Source: Flavobacterium jumunjinense (GTDB lineage Bacteria > Bacteroidota > Bacteroidia > Flavobacteriales > Flavobacteriaceae). Taken from it: 64,000 nt of DNA. Of this stretch, positions 45,251 through 54,281 are shown piece by piece. Both the position numbers and the translations under genes were made by a program. Below the pieces are notes generated by a model, which was not told the DNA's origin, did no database searches, and saw only the letters and a program-made list of their open reading frames with translations. Position 1 is the first letter of the stretch, and every line of letters starts with the position of its first letter. The stretch spans positions 310,001 through 374,000 of the forward strand of contig NZ_CP091285.1 in NCBI RefSeq assembly GCF_021650975.2. The letters run 5' to 3'.

Positions 45251-45754
45251 ATGAACATTCAAAAACCACTAATACATATTCTCTGGACCACATTTGATAC
45301 TCTGCCTGTTTGGAATAAAAATGGTAATTGGGATGAATTCGCTAAAAAATATCAAATTTTAAAAGAAAACAAAATTGATTTCACAACTTCACACAAGCAC
45401 TATAGCAAATACAACAACCAAATAGGGAAACCTACAACAAGATTTCTATCTGACAAAGCAATTATTAAACTAGAAGCCGATATTTTAAACTTAACGAAAC
45501 CAAATGCCGACCGAATTATTAATGAACTCAACATTGTTCACATAAAAATAACCAATGTATTTGTAGAGATACTATTATTTTCAGATGAATTGGATATTAA
45601 TCAAAAAATTGCACGTTTAAAAAGTAGAACAGCTACATTATTACATTTTTCATTTCCTGAAGAGTTTCTAGGAAAAAAAACATGGAGCAAAGGATATTGG
45701 CAATCTACTTTTAAAAAGAATCAAAAATTAGCATTAAATATTTTAAATAAATAA
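45251..45754 (+). CDS. Unknown protein, possible inactivated IS200-like (Y1) fold
   Basis: 167 residues. The start LIHILWTTFDTLPVW resembles the HIVWxTKYRRPV opening of IS200/IS605 TnpA, and the end (KSRTATLLHFSFPEE...TWSKGYWQSTF) resembles the GKSSRRLREEFPEL...WARGYFVSTVG region. The HUH catalytic pair (NHVHLL) aligns with NVFVEILL, so both His are missing, and no Tyr-bearing helix follows. This is a weak, by-eye similarity. If true it is a dead or repurposed transposase. Confidence 0.45.
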   Translation: MNIQKPLIHILWTTFDTLPVWNKNGNWDEFAKKYQILKENKIDFTTSHKHYSKYNNQIGKPTTRFLSDKAIIKLEADILNLTKPNADRIINELNIVHIKITNVFVEILLFSDELDINQKIARLKSRTATLLHFSFPEEFLGKKTWSKGYWQSTFKKNQKLALNILNK

Positions 45755-45773
45755 TCATTTATTTAAAGCTATA

Positions 45774-46457
45774 CTACACCTTCTCCTGAATCAAATTCAT
45801 CACTAGATCGAATTGCTCTCGTTTAGACAATGCCGAATTATTAATCTCAATAGCTCCTTCTGCTTTTACTAATGGAGAATCTTCCCTATGTGTATCGATA
45901 TAATCTCGTTGTTGTACATTTTCTAATACTTCATCATAGGTTACTTTTTGGCCTTTTTCAATTAATTCATCAAAACGTCTTTGGGCTCTTGTTTCCGCAG
46001 AAGCATTCATGAATATTTTTAACTCAGCATCAGGAAAAACTACAGTCCCAATATCTCTTCCGTCCATTACAATGGCTTTATCTTTACCCATTGCTTGCTG
46101 CTGCTCCACCAACTTGGTTCTTACTTCTGAAATCTCAGCAATTTTACTTACATTTCGAGACACTTCAATTGTTCTAATAGGCTGTTCTACATTCTCACCA
46201 TTCAAGTACATTTCTGCAAATCCTAAGTTTGAATTGAATTGAAATTGTAATTTAACATTAGGCAATTGAGAAATTAGCGCTTCTTTATTCAAAAAATCCT
46301 CAGAAACATATTCGTTTTGCATAGCAAAGTAAGTTACCGCTCTATACATCGCACCCGTATCAACATAAACATATCCTAATGTTGCTGCTAATTCTTTTGC
46401 TAAAGTGCTTTTTCCTGTTGACGAAAATCCGTCTATTGCAATTGTAATTTTTTTCAA
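45774..46457 (-). CDS. cmk: Cytidylate kinase (TTG start)
   Basis: 227 residues. The P-loop is AIDGFSSTGKSTLAKELAA, with YVDTGAMYRAV and VMDGRDIGTVVFPDAELKIFM. It phosphorylates CMP and dCMP. The start is a TTG at 46457: no ATG is found before the P-loop and a stop lies three codons upstream. It is 29 bases downstream of porQ and in the same direction; this cmk-porQ pair is common in Bacteroidetes. Confidence 0.94.
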   Translation of the reverse strand: MKKITIAIDGFSSTGKSTLAKELAATLGYVYVDTGAMYRAVTYFAMQNEYVSEDFLNKEALISQLPNVKLQFQFNSNLGFAEMYLNGENVEQPIRTIEVSRNVSKIAEISEVRTKLVEQQQAMGKDKAIVMDGRDIGTVVFPDAELKIFMNASAETRAQRRFDELIEKGQKVTYDEVLENVQQRDYIDTHREDSPLVKAEGAIEINNSALSKREQFDLVMNLIQEKV

Positions 46458-46486
46458 TGTATTCTATTTTTCTTATTCTAATTTCC

Positions 46487-47503
46487 TTATTCTAGATCTA
46501 TTGTTAAACCAAACAAATTAGTACTTGCAGCAAGTGTGTACCTAGAATAGGAATAATCAAACTTAATTTTACCAAAACGTAAACCAAAACCAGCAGAAAT
46601 CCCTGCAAATGTTCTTTGATCTACTATACTTAATTCTTGCCCTCTTCTAAAATTATACCCTAAACGAATATTAAATCCTTTTTCAGGAAACAACTCTGCT
46701 CCTAAAATTACATGTCGTAATGCATTGTTAAAAAACGAAACTTTTTCTTCTTTTGATTCTCCGTCTAATGTGTTTTCAGTTCTATTTGGATTCGAAAAAG
46801 CGATATTCCATTGTTGTAAGTTTTCTAAAGTAAGATGCCAACGAACTGGTACATTTTCGACCAATTGAGAAATACCAGCATCTATAGACAGTGGTAATTT
46901 TTCTCTCACATCTTGATAGGGTGTAATTTGAAAACCTAAATTACGAACTGTAAATCCATAATTAATATCATTCTTTTCATCGACATATAAAAAACCTAAA
47001 TCAACTGCTGTACCCCATGAATTGTAAGATTCTAAAGTAGAAGAAATCAATTTCACGTTTGCACCAACATACATATTTGTCCATGGAACATTATATGCAT
47101 ACCCAAAAGACAAAGCAGCTTCACTACCCGTAAAATCGGATGTTAGATTACCCAATTCATCTCTTCCTTCAAAGGTTCCGTAATTTATATAATTGATTCC
47201 TGCATGAAAAGTTTGCACATGTCTATCCCAAGTATAAGCATAGGCAGCAGTACCATAGGAAACTTCCCCATAATAGTTTCCGTAATTTGCAGACAAACGT
47301 TTGTGCATTTTTGAATTAATTGTTGCTGGATTATAGAATGCTTGATTCACATCATGATCCACAACTGTCACTGTTTTTCCTCCTAAGGCTGCTTGCCTTG
47401 GAGATTGTGCTAAATTCAAAAATTGATATACATATTTACCTCCAATTTGCGCTTGACAAAAAGCAACTGAAAAAATAAACAATAACTGTAATCTTAATTT
47501 CAT
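46487..47503 (-). CDS. porQ: Type IX secretion system protein PorQ
   Basis: 338 residues with a signal peptide (LQLLFIFSVAFCQAQ). It has the PorQ opening GGKYVYQFLNLAQSPRQAALGG and an outer-membrane beta-barrel-like body with a repeated aromatic strand pattern, ending SRYTLAASTNLFGLTIDLE. PorQ belongs to the T9SS attachment machinery with PorU, PorV and PorZ. Its presence confirms that the T9SS sorting domains encoded at 2.4, 4.7 and 6.8 kb can be used. Confidence 0.92.
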   Translation of the reverse strand: MKLRLQLLFIFSVAFCQAQIGGKYVYQFLNLAQSPRQAALGGKTVTVVDHDVNQAFYNPATINSKMHKRLSANYGNYYGEVSYGTAAYAYTWDRHVQTFHAGINYINYGTFEGRDELGNLTSDFTGSEAALSFGYAYNVPWTNMYVGANVKLISSTLESYNSWGTAVDLGFLYVDEKNDINYGFTVRNLGFQITPYQDVREKLPLSIDAGISQLVENVPVRWHLTLENLQQWNIAFSNPNRTENTLDGESKEEKVSFFNNALRHVILGAELFPEKGFNIRLGYNFRRGQELSIVDQRTFAGISAGFGLRFGKIKFDYSYSRYTLAASTNLFGLTIDLE

Positions 47504-47515
47504 TCTTATTTTGAA

Positions 47516-48367
47516 TTACCAACCTGTAATTAATAACTTTTTCGCTGATTTTTCGCTACATTTTTGATATTTAGCGTAAGCTTTCGCAGCAGCAGCAGCA
47601 ATTTTCTGCTCATCATTCGTGTTACAATATACATTTATTGCATCATGAATTGAATATGCTTCTGGACACATTAGTCCAGTAATCCAAACTAATGGATTTG
47701 ATTTACACTCTTTTATGAATGGCAAAAAAAATATTTTACTATAGCATGCTAATATAATACAATCTCTTACTTTATTGTCTACATTTTTAATTTCTTCTTC
47801 AATTTTAAAATCCATCAAGCCATCATGACCAATATATCCTAATAAATTTGAATTTCCATTAACACCAATCACTTTATTATTTACCATTAAAGTATCTTTC
47901 ATTTGTCCGGAACAACTTTTCAAAAAATCAACAGTACATTGTTTAATATATTTACCGTTGTAAGCATCTGCAACAAGATAATTCTCTTTTGACGTGTGTT
48001 TAAAAACCAATCTTTCCATTTTAACACTATCAATCTGAGAAGATTTAATCAATTTCCATTCCTTACTTTTCTTAAAATAAGTTTTCACACCATACCCACA
48101 ACCCCAATATAGATTATTCTTAGGATCTTGTCCGTTTCCAATCCCCTTTGGCACAGGTACAATTCCCTGATATTTATTATCGCACAAAGCTACTAAAATA
48201 TGAATAACTTTTTCAGTTTTATTATCAAACGTAGCATTAGAAGTCAAATTCACTTCTTCTATACTAGAAATTGATTTTGAAATAAACTTCTCTTGAATTG
48301 AATTCTCATTCTCCCTCTTATCACAAGAAAAGAAGAAAAGCAAGAAAAAAACAAAATGATAAGTCAT
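47516..48367 (-). CDS. Lipoprotein with possible His/Cys (clan CD-like) dyad
   Basis: 283 residues from the ATG at 48367, which gives a lipoprotein signal with lipobox Cys at 15 (FFLLFFFSCDKR). The N-terminal part has HILVALCDNKYQGIVPVPKG and NLYWGCGYGVKTYF, which I recall as conserved in uncharacterised proteins. H181 in YIGHDGLMDF and C208 in RDCIILACYS have the spacing and surroundings of the His/Cys dyad in caspase-like (clan CD) proteases. It ends 12 bases before porQ in the same direction. The function is unknown; protease is only a hypothesis. Confidence 0.68.
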   Translation of the reverse strand: MTYHFVFFLLFFFSCDKRENENSIQEKFISKSISSIEEVNLTSNATFDNKTEKVIHILVALCDNKYQGIVPVPKGIGNGQDPKNNLYWGCGYGVKTYFKKSKEWKLIKSSQIDSVKMERLVFKHTSKENYLVADAYNGKYIKQCTVDFLKSCSGQMKDTLMVNNKVIGVNGNSNLLGYIGHDGLMDFKIEEEIKNVDNKVRDCIILACYSKIFFLPFIKECKSNPLVWITGLMCPEAYSIHDAINVYCNTNDEQKIAAAAAKAYAKYQKCSEKSAKKLLITGW

Positions 48368-48503
48368 ACAAAATTGATTTAAACTAATACTATTTATCAC
48401 TTGAATTTACTGCAATAAAACACCCTTTTATTTTACAGCAAATTTAAATCACAACTGATATAATAACGTAGTAATAATTCTAAAAGTATGTAAACACAAA
48501 AAA

Positions 48504-48530
48504 AACCTAAGCATTAAATATACTTAGGTT
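48504..48530 (-). terminator. Terminator of lon
   Basis: An 8-9-bp stem (AACCTAAG with CTTAGGTT) has an 11-base loop and a U-run of eight on the - strand, 25 bases after the lon stop. Confidence 0.82.
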
Positions 48531-48554
48531 TTATATCTTAGAAAAACTTTATTC

Positions 48555-51011
48555 TTATTCGCTTAATTTTTTTGCGCTTTTAACTTTCTGATCGGTAATT
48601 GCAATTTCAACTACTTCACTCATTTTATCTACATAATGAAAAGTCAAGCCTTTTAAATAATCTGGTTTAATTTCATCTATATCTCTTTTATTTTCACTAC
48701 AAAGAATAATTTCTTTAATATTCGCTCTTTTTGCTGCCAATATTTTTTCTTTTATTCCTCCTACTGGTAAAACTTTCCCTCTCAAAGTAATTTCTCCTGT
48801 CATAGCAATACTTTTCTTTACTTTTCTTTGCGTAAAAGTTGAAATCATCGATGTCAACATTGCAATACCAGCACTAGGACCATCCTTTGGAGTTGCTCCT
48901 TCAGGAACGTGTATATGTATATTATTACCTGTCAAAACTTCATTTGGAATGCCTAATATTTCATTATTAGATTTAATATATTCCAAAGCAATAGTAACCG
49001 ATTCTTTCATTACAGTTCCTAAATTCCCTGTCATTGTCATCGTACCTTTCCCCTTAGAAATAGAAGACTCTATAAACAAAATATCACCCCCAACAGAAGT
49101 CCAAGCTAAACCTGTAACCACTCCAGCAGAATCATTATTCTCATATTTATCTCTTTCTAATCGTGGTGACTTTAGCACCTCTAAAATATCCTCATCTGTT
49201 AAAACCTTATTGTATGTTTCCTCCATAGCAATAAATTTCGCAGCATTACGAACCATTTGAGCAATTTTTTTATCCAATCCACGAACTCCAGATTCTCTTG
49301 TGTAGCCAATAACAATTTTTTCTAATTGTTTTTTTCCTATTTGTAAATCATCTGGCGTTAAACCATGCTCTTTCAATTGTTTTGGAAGTAAGTGTTTTTT
49401 AGCAATCTCTACTTTCTCTTCAATCGTATAACCCGACATGTTTATAATTTCCATTCTATCCCTTAAAGCAGGCTGTATAGTAGACAAACTATTCGAAGTT
49501 GCAATAAACATAACTTTAGACAAATCATATCCTAATTCCAAGAAATTGTCATGAAACTCAGAATTTTGCTCAGGATCTAAAACTTCAAGCAAAGCCGAAG
49601 AAGGATCTCCATTATGACTTGTTGATAATTTATCAATCTCGTCTAATACAAAAACTGGATTTGACGTTTTTGCTTTTTTAATACTTTGAATAATACGTCC
49701 TGGCATAGCACCAATATAGGTCTTTCTATGTCCACGAATTTCAGATTCATCACGCATTCCTCCTAAAGAAATACGAACATACTCTCTTCCTAACGCTTCT
49801 GCAACAGATTTTCCTATTGATGTTTTCCCAACACCTGGAGGACCAAATAAACACAAAATTGGAGATTTCATATCATTTCTTAGCTTTAAAACCGCCAAAT
49901 GTTCAATGATACGTTTTTTAACATCTTCCAATCCGAAATGATCTCTATCTAATATTTTTTGCGCTCTTTTTAAATCGAATTTATCTTTTGAAAACTCATT
50001 CCAAGGCAAATCTAAAAACAACTCTAAATAGTTACGTTGAATTCCGAAATCTGGTGAGTTTGGATTTGAACGTTGCAATTTAGAAAGCTCTTTCTCAAAA
50101 TGCTCTCCAACATTTTCATTCCATTTCTTTGATTTTGCTTTCTCACGCATTTCATCAATTTCCGCTTCATGAGAAACCCCACCCAATTCCTCTTGAATGG
50201 TCTTCATTTGTTGATGTAAGAAATACTCACGTTGCTGTTGATCTAAATCAAAACGCACTTTCGATTGAATGTCATTTTTTAATTCTAATTTTTGCAACTC
50301 AAGATTCATATATCGAAGCGTTTCTAATGCTCGCGTTTTTAAATCGCTGATTGAAAGCAATTCTTGTTTTTCCTCTACAGAAAGATTCATGTTTGAAGAA
50401 ACAAAACTGATTAAAAAAGGATTACTCTCTATGTTTTTAATTGCAAAAGTAGCTTCTGTCGGAATATTTGGACTCTCTCTAATGATTTGAATTGCCAATT
50501 CCTTAATCGATTCGATAATCGTATTGAATTCTACATCATCATTTTCAGGACGAACCTCTGCAACTTCTTTGATTGTCGCTTTTAAATAAGGCTCTTCTTG
50601 TGTAAAAGTATCTATTTCGAACCTTTTCTTTCCTTGAAGAATTACAGTAGTATTACCATCAGGCATTTTCAGCACTCTAATAATACGCGCAACTGTTCCA
50701 ATATGATGCACATCGTTTGGAGAAGGTTCTTCAATACTTTCATCTATTTGAGCTACAACACCAATGACTTTGCCTCCAGCATTCGCATCATTAATTAATT
50801 TTATAGACTTATCTCTACCCGCAGTAATTGGAATTACTACACCTGGAAACAAAACTGTGTTTCTTAACGATAGAATTGGTAAATCATTTGGTAAAACCTC
50901 ATTATTCATCTCCTCTTCGTCTTCTGGTGTTAACAAAGGGATTAATTCAGCATCTGAATTAATATCTTGAAGTGACAAGTTGTCAAATGTTATTATTTTT
51001 TGATCTGGCAT
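48555..51011 (-). CDS. lon: ATP-dependent protease Lon
   Basis: 818 residues. The N-terminal LON substrate domain starts LPILSLRNTVLFPGVVIPI. The AAA+ module has Walker A LFGPPGVGKTSIGKS and VFVLDEIDKL. The protease domain has the catalytic Ser-Lys dyad S713 (PKDGPSAGIAM) and K756 (VGGIKEKILAA). It degrades misfolded and regulatory proteins in the cytoplasm. All active-site residues are present. It is transcribed alone with its own terminator. Confidence 0.97.
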   Translation of the reverse strand: MPDQKIITFDNLSLQDINSDAELIPLLTPEDEEEMNNEVLPNDLPILSLRNTVLFPGVVIPITAGRDKSIKLINDANAGGKVIGVVAQIDESIEEPSPNDVHHIGTVARIIRVLKMPDGNTTVILQGKKRFEIDTFTQEEPYLKATIKEVAEVRPENDDVEFNTIIESIKELAIQIIRESPNIPTEATFAIKNIESNPFLISFVSSNMNLSVEEKQELLSISDLKTRALETLRYMNLELQKLELKNDIQSKVRFDLDQQQREYFLHQQMKTIQEELGGVSHEAEIDEMREKAKSKKWNENVGEHFEKELSKLQRSNPNSPDFGIQRNYLELFLDLPWNEFSKDKFDLKRAQKILDRDHFGLEDVKKRIIEHLAVLKLRNDMKSPILCLFGPPGVGKTSIGKSVAEALGREYVRISLGGMRDESEIRGHRKTYIGAMPGRIIQSIKKAKTSNPVFVLDEIDKLSTSHNGDPSSALLEVLDPEQNSEFHDNFLELGYDLSKVMFIATSNSLSTIQPALRDRMEIINMSGYTIEEKVEIAKKHLLPKQLKEHGLTPDDLQIGKKQLEKIVIGYTRESGVRGLDKKIAQMVRNAAKFIAMEETYNKVLTDEDILEVLKSPRLERDKYENNDSAGVVTGLAWTSVGGDILFIESSISKGKGTMTMTGNLGTVMKESVTIALEYIKSNNEILGIPNEVLTGNNIHIHVPEGATPKDGPSAGIAMLTSMISTFTQRKVKKSIAMTGEITLRGKVLPVGGIKEKILAAKRANIKEIILCSENKRDIDEIKPDYLKGLTFHYVDKMSEVVEIAITDQKVKSAKKLSE

Positions 51012-51161
51012 ATTTTTAAAAGGGTCATTTTGTCATTATTCATATTCATTATCAGGCTTGTAAAATCTAAAAAATATTAGTTAAACATCTAAAAATCAAT
51101 ACAAATAAAAGAATTATACTAATTATAAGCTAACTATAAAAACAAGATTTATGCCATAAAA

Positions 51162-51187
51162 AATCCCGAACAAATAAATTCGGGATT
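51162..51187 (-). terminator. Terminator of the 51.2-51.9 kb lipoprotein gene
   Basis: A 9-bp perfect stem (AATCCCGAA with TTCGGGATT), an 8-base loop and a U-run on the - strand. Its stem sequence is the same as at 20354-20375. Confidence 0.85.
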
Positions 51188-51209
51188 AAGTTCTATTTTT
51201 TTCAACAGA

Positions 51210-51941
51210 TTAATACAATGTATAATCTACTAATATTGAAGCATAAGTAGTTCCTCCTGAAACTGTTATACTTTTTATTATACCTACATTTTTTGCATAC
51301 CAATATTCTGTAACCGCAGTTGTACTAGGTGAACCAACCATGCTTGCAATTTGAGTTATTTTAACTTTAATTACATCTGCATACGTTTCTCCATCAACTA
51401 TTGCTGAAACATTTTTCTCTAAAACAACACCCGAATATGTTGTATTTATAGTTATTCCAGGAAAACCAGTATATGTTGTAGTTTGAGAGTAGCTACCATT
51501 CCAAGAGCCCCCTACAGCTAAATTATCGTTCAGAACAACATGTTCATAACCTGTTTGCGTTCCATTCAAACCACCTGCACTTATCGTAATATCATCTGTT
51601 TTAAGCTTATATATTCCTGAGTCTTTATTCAAACTAATTGTTACTGTACCTGAAGAGGTAGATCCAGTACCTGATTGAGGAGCAAATTTATAATATGTTT
51701 TACCACTTACAACTTCTGTACTTACCATTTTCATAACAGGTAATGCAGTACCATTTCTTTCTAAATGCCATTCATTATTAATTGCAGCCGGCCAATAATC
51801 TCCTGAAGAAGTACCTCCTCCTGAAGAATTTCCACCATTATCAACTTCACTAGATAAAGAAGAATCTATAGGTTCGATATTACATGAATTCAATGTAAAA
51901 ATTGCTGTTATTACAACAAAAAGAAAATTTATCTTTTTCAT
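51210..51941 (-). CDS. Lipoprotein of unknown function
   Basis: 243 residues from the ATG at 51941 (MKKINFLFVVITAIFTLNSCNIE), which gives a lipobox with Cys at 20. A Ser/Gly-rich linker (SSEVDNGGNSSGGGTSSG) leads to a beta-rich domain with many Thr and Tyr (DYWPAAINNEWHLERNGTALP, then EYWYAKNVGIIKSI). Proteins of this layout occur widely as outer-membrane lipoproteins in flavobacteria. It sits 45 bases after the MFS gene in the same direction. The function is unknown. Confidence 0.75.
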   Translation of the reverse strand: MKKINFLFVVITAIFTLNSCNIEPIDSSLSSEVDNGGNSSGGGTSSGDYWPAAINNEWHLERNGTALPVMKMVSTEVVSGKTYYKFAPQSGTGSTSSGTVTISLNKDSGIYKLKTDDITISAGGLNGTQTGYEHVVLNDNLAVGGSWNGSYSQTTTYTGFPGITINTTYSGVVLEKNVSAIVDGETYADVIKVKITQIASMVGSPSTTAVTEYWYAKNVGIIKSITVSGGTTYASILVDYTLY

Positions 51942-51986
51942 TTTTAGATTTTTTTTTAAAAATAGATTCAAAAATAACATTTTATT

Positions 51987-53279
51987 TTATTCCTTAGGCA
52001 CTTTTGTAAGCAAAAAGACACCCATAATAAAAAATACAGCTAAAAAGACAATTGCATTACGCATTGAACCAGAGAATTGATCGATTGTTGCAAAAATTCC
52101 CATTCCAATCACAATTCCGATTTTTTCAGCCACATCATAAAAACTAAAATAAGAAGTGGTATCTTCTGTCTTTGGTAAAAACTTTGAATAAGTTGAACGA
52201 GATAACGATTGAATTCCTCCCATTACCAACCCAACGAATCCTGCTGTAAGATAAAAATGAATGGGTTCCGTTACAAAAAATGCAAAAACACAAATAACGG
52301 CCCAAATTACATTTATAAAAAGAAGAGCTTTAATATTACCCCATTTTAGTGCCAGCATTGATGTTAAATAAGCGCCTCCAATTGCAACTATTTGAATAAC
52401 TAAAATACTAATTATCAAACCAGTAGTTTTTTCACTATCTGATGCCCAATTAATTTCCTGTTCTCCAAAATAAGTAGCTACCAACATTACTGTTTGTACT
52501 GCCATACTATAAACAAAGAATGCAAACAAGTAGCGTTCAAGTCTTACATTGTTAAATAATTCTTTCTTTACTTTATTTAATTCCCTAAAACCATTGAATA
52601 GAATTTCCTTTGTTACTTTGCGTTTTGAGCTATTCCCTTTTGGCAAATAATAAAAAGTATATTGACTAAATACTAACCACCAAACACCTGTTAAAACAAA
52701 AGAAAATCGCATCCCATCGAGCGCTTCTTGCCCTTCTTTTCCTAGAATAAAAACAAACAAACAAATCACCAACAAAATAACACTACCAAAATACCCAAAT
52801 GAATACCCTCTAGCACTTAAATCATCCTGCTGCTCTTCGTAAGCAATATCAGGCAAATACGAATTATAAAAAACAATACTCCCCCAAAATCCAATCAATC
52901 CAAAATAGAAACAGGCAACTCCAAAATATATATTTTCAGTAGAGAACCAATACAAACCTATGCAGGACAACGCTCCTAAATAACAAAAGAATTGCATGAA
53001 ACGCTTTTTATTACCAACATAATCAGCAACACCTGACAATATTGGAGACAACAGAGCTACTGTTAAAAAAGCAAATGCAGTTACATAACTTATTAATGAT
53101 GTCGGCTTGAAAAATATTCCTAAAAACTCCAAATCTGATCCACCTTTGGGATACAGAAAACCAAAGTATAATGGAAAAATTGAAGAAGAAATCACTAATG
53201 AATACACCGAATTTGACCAATCATAAAACGCCCAAGCATTTAACAACTTCTTACTTCCTTTTTGTAATGTTTTAAACAT
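51987..53279 (-). CDS. MFS transporter (Atg22/UMF1-like)
   Basis: 430 residues with about 12 membrane spans. The N-terminus LNAWAFYDWSNSVYSLVISSSIFPLYF and the later GGIQSLSRSTYSKFLPKTEDTTSYFSFYDVAEKIGIVIG are signatures of the Atg22/UMF1 branch. The yeast member exports amino acids from the vacuole; the bacterial substrate is not known. It follows the M48 peptidase gene after a terminator hairpin, so it has its own transcript, perhaps shared with the next lipoprotein gene. Confidence 0.88.
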   Translation of the reverse strand: MFKTLQKGSKKLLNAWAFYDWSNSVYSLVISSSIFPLYFGFLYPKGGSDLEFLGIFFKPTSLISYVTAFAFLTVALLSPILSGVADYVGNKKRFMQFFCYLGALSCIGLYWFSTENIYFGVACFYFGLIGFWGSIVFYNSYLPDIAYEEQQDDLSARGYSFGYFGSVILLVICLFVFILGKEGQEALDGMRFSFVLTGVWWLVFSQYTFYYLPKGNSSKRKVTKEILFNGFRELNKVKKELFNNVRLERYLFAFFVYSMAVQTVMLVATYFGEQEINWASDSEKTTGLIISILVIQIVAIGGAYLTSMLALKWGNIKALLFINVIWAVICVFAFFVTEPIHFYLTAGFVGLVMGGIQSLSRSTYSKFLPKTEDTTSYFSFYDVAEKIGIVIGMGIFATIDQFSGSMRNAIVFLAVFFIMGVFLLTKVPKE

Positions 53280-53294
53280 AGCTTATAAATTAAA

Positions 53295-53315
53295 AAGTCC
53301 TGCTTAGCAGGACTT
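53295..53315 (-). terminator. Terminator of the M48 peptidase gene
   Basis: A 10-bp perfect stem (AAGTCCTGCT with AGCAGGACTT) with a 1-base centre, and a U-run on the - strand, 23 bases after the peptidase stop. Confidence 0.8.
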
Positions 53316-53337
53316 CGAATATACATATTATATTTTA

Positions 53338-54156
53338 TTATTTGAAAGTAACTCCATATTTTGCTGCTTCAGCTTTTGCTTGAGGAATTAAAGCTGTTAA
53401 TTCTCTAATCCTTGTTTCATTACTTGGGTGTGTACTTAAAATTTCTGGTGGAGCTTGTCCTGATGATAATTCAGACATTCTTTCCCAAACTTTCACAGCA
53501 TTAATTGGATCATAACCCGCTATAGACATTAAAGTTAATCCAATCATATCGGCTTCACTTTCATGACTTCTACTAAAAGGTAACATTGCTCCAACTTGAG
53601 ATCCTGCACCATACGCTTGCATAATTAAAGCTTGTGTTTTTGGGTCTTTATTACCAACTGCTACTTGCGTTCCAACAGCACCTAATTGCTGTAACAACCC
53701 TGCACTCATTCTCTGTTGCCCATGATTTGCTAATGCATGAGCTACTTCATGCCCCATTACAGATGCTATTCCTGCATCATCTTTACAGACTGGCAAAATA
53801 CCTGTATAGAAAACAATTTTACCTCCTGGCATACACCAAGCATTCAATTCTTTACTTTCAACTAAATTATATTCCCAAGAATACCCTTCTAAATAATCTG
53901 ATTTTCCATTAGCGTTCAACCATCTTTCAGCCGCCGTTTTAATCTTCATTCCAATAGTTTCAATTCTTTTCGCATCTTTTGTTCCTTTTAAAACTTTATT
54001 TTCAGTCAAAAACTGATCATATTGTTGAAAAGCAGAAGGAAAGATTTGACTATTTGGCACTAAAGCCATTGTAGACTTACCTGTAAAAGGATTTTTTGCA
54101 CATGATAGTATTAATGCAAAAAAGAATACCGAAACAATTTTTACTTTATTATTCAT
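53338..54156 (-). CDS. M48-family metallopeptidase lipoprotein (Oma1/YcaL-like)
   Basis: 272 residues. The signal KIVSVFFFALILSCAKNPFTG has a lipobox with Cys at 19. The zinc motif HExxH is GHEVAHALANHG, and the third ligand Glu lies in SRSHESEADMIGLTLM. It should be a periplasmic, outer-membrane-anchored zinc protease that clears misfolded membrane proteins, as the BepA/LoiP/YcaL group does. It stands alone with its own terminator. Confidence 0.9.
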   Translation of the reverse strand: MNNKVKIVSVFFFALILSCAKNPFTGKSTMALVPNSQIFPSAFQQYDQFLTENKVLKGTKDAKRIETIGMKIKTAAERWLNANGKSDYLEGYSWEYNLVESKELNAWCMPGGKIVFYTGILPVCKDDAGIASVMGHEVAHALANHGQQRMSAGLLQQLGAVGTQVAVGNKDPKTQALIMQAYGAGSQVGAMLPFSRSHESEADMIGLTLMSIAGYDPINAVKVWERMSELSSGQAPPEILSTHPSNETRIRELTALIPQAKAEAAKYGVTFK

Positions 54157-54281
54157 CTTAATTAGTGTTTATACAAAGTTAATACTTTTCAAAAACCATA
54201 TCAAATATTAGCCCATAAATATTTTTTAAGATAAATTTAATAATCTTACACCACTATAAATAGTAATTTCGCAACAAAAAG

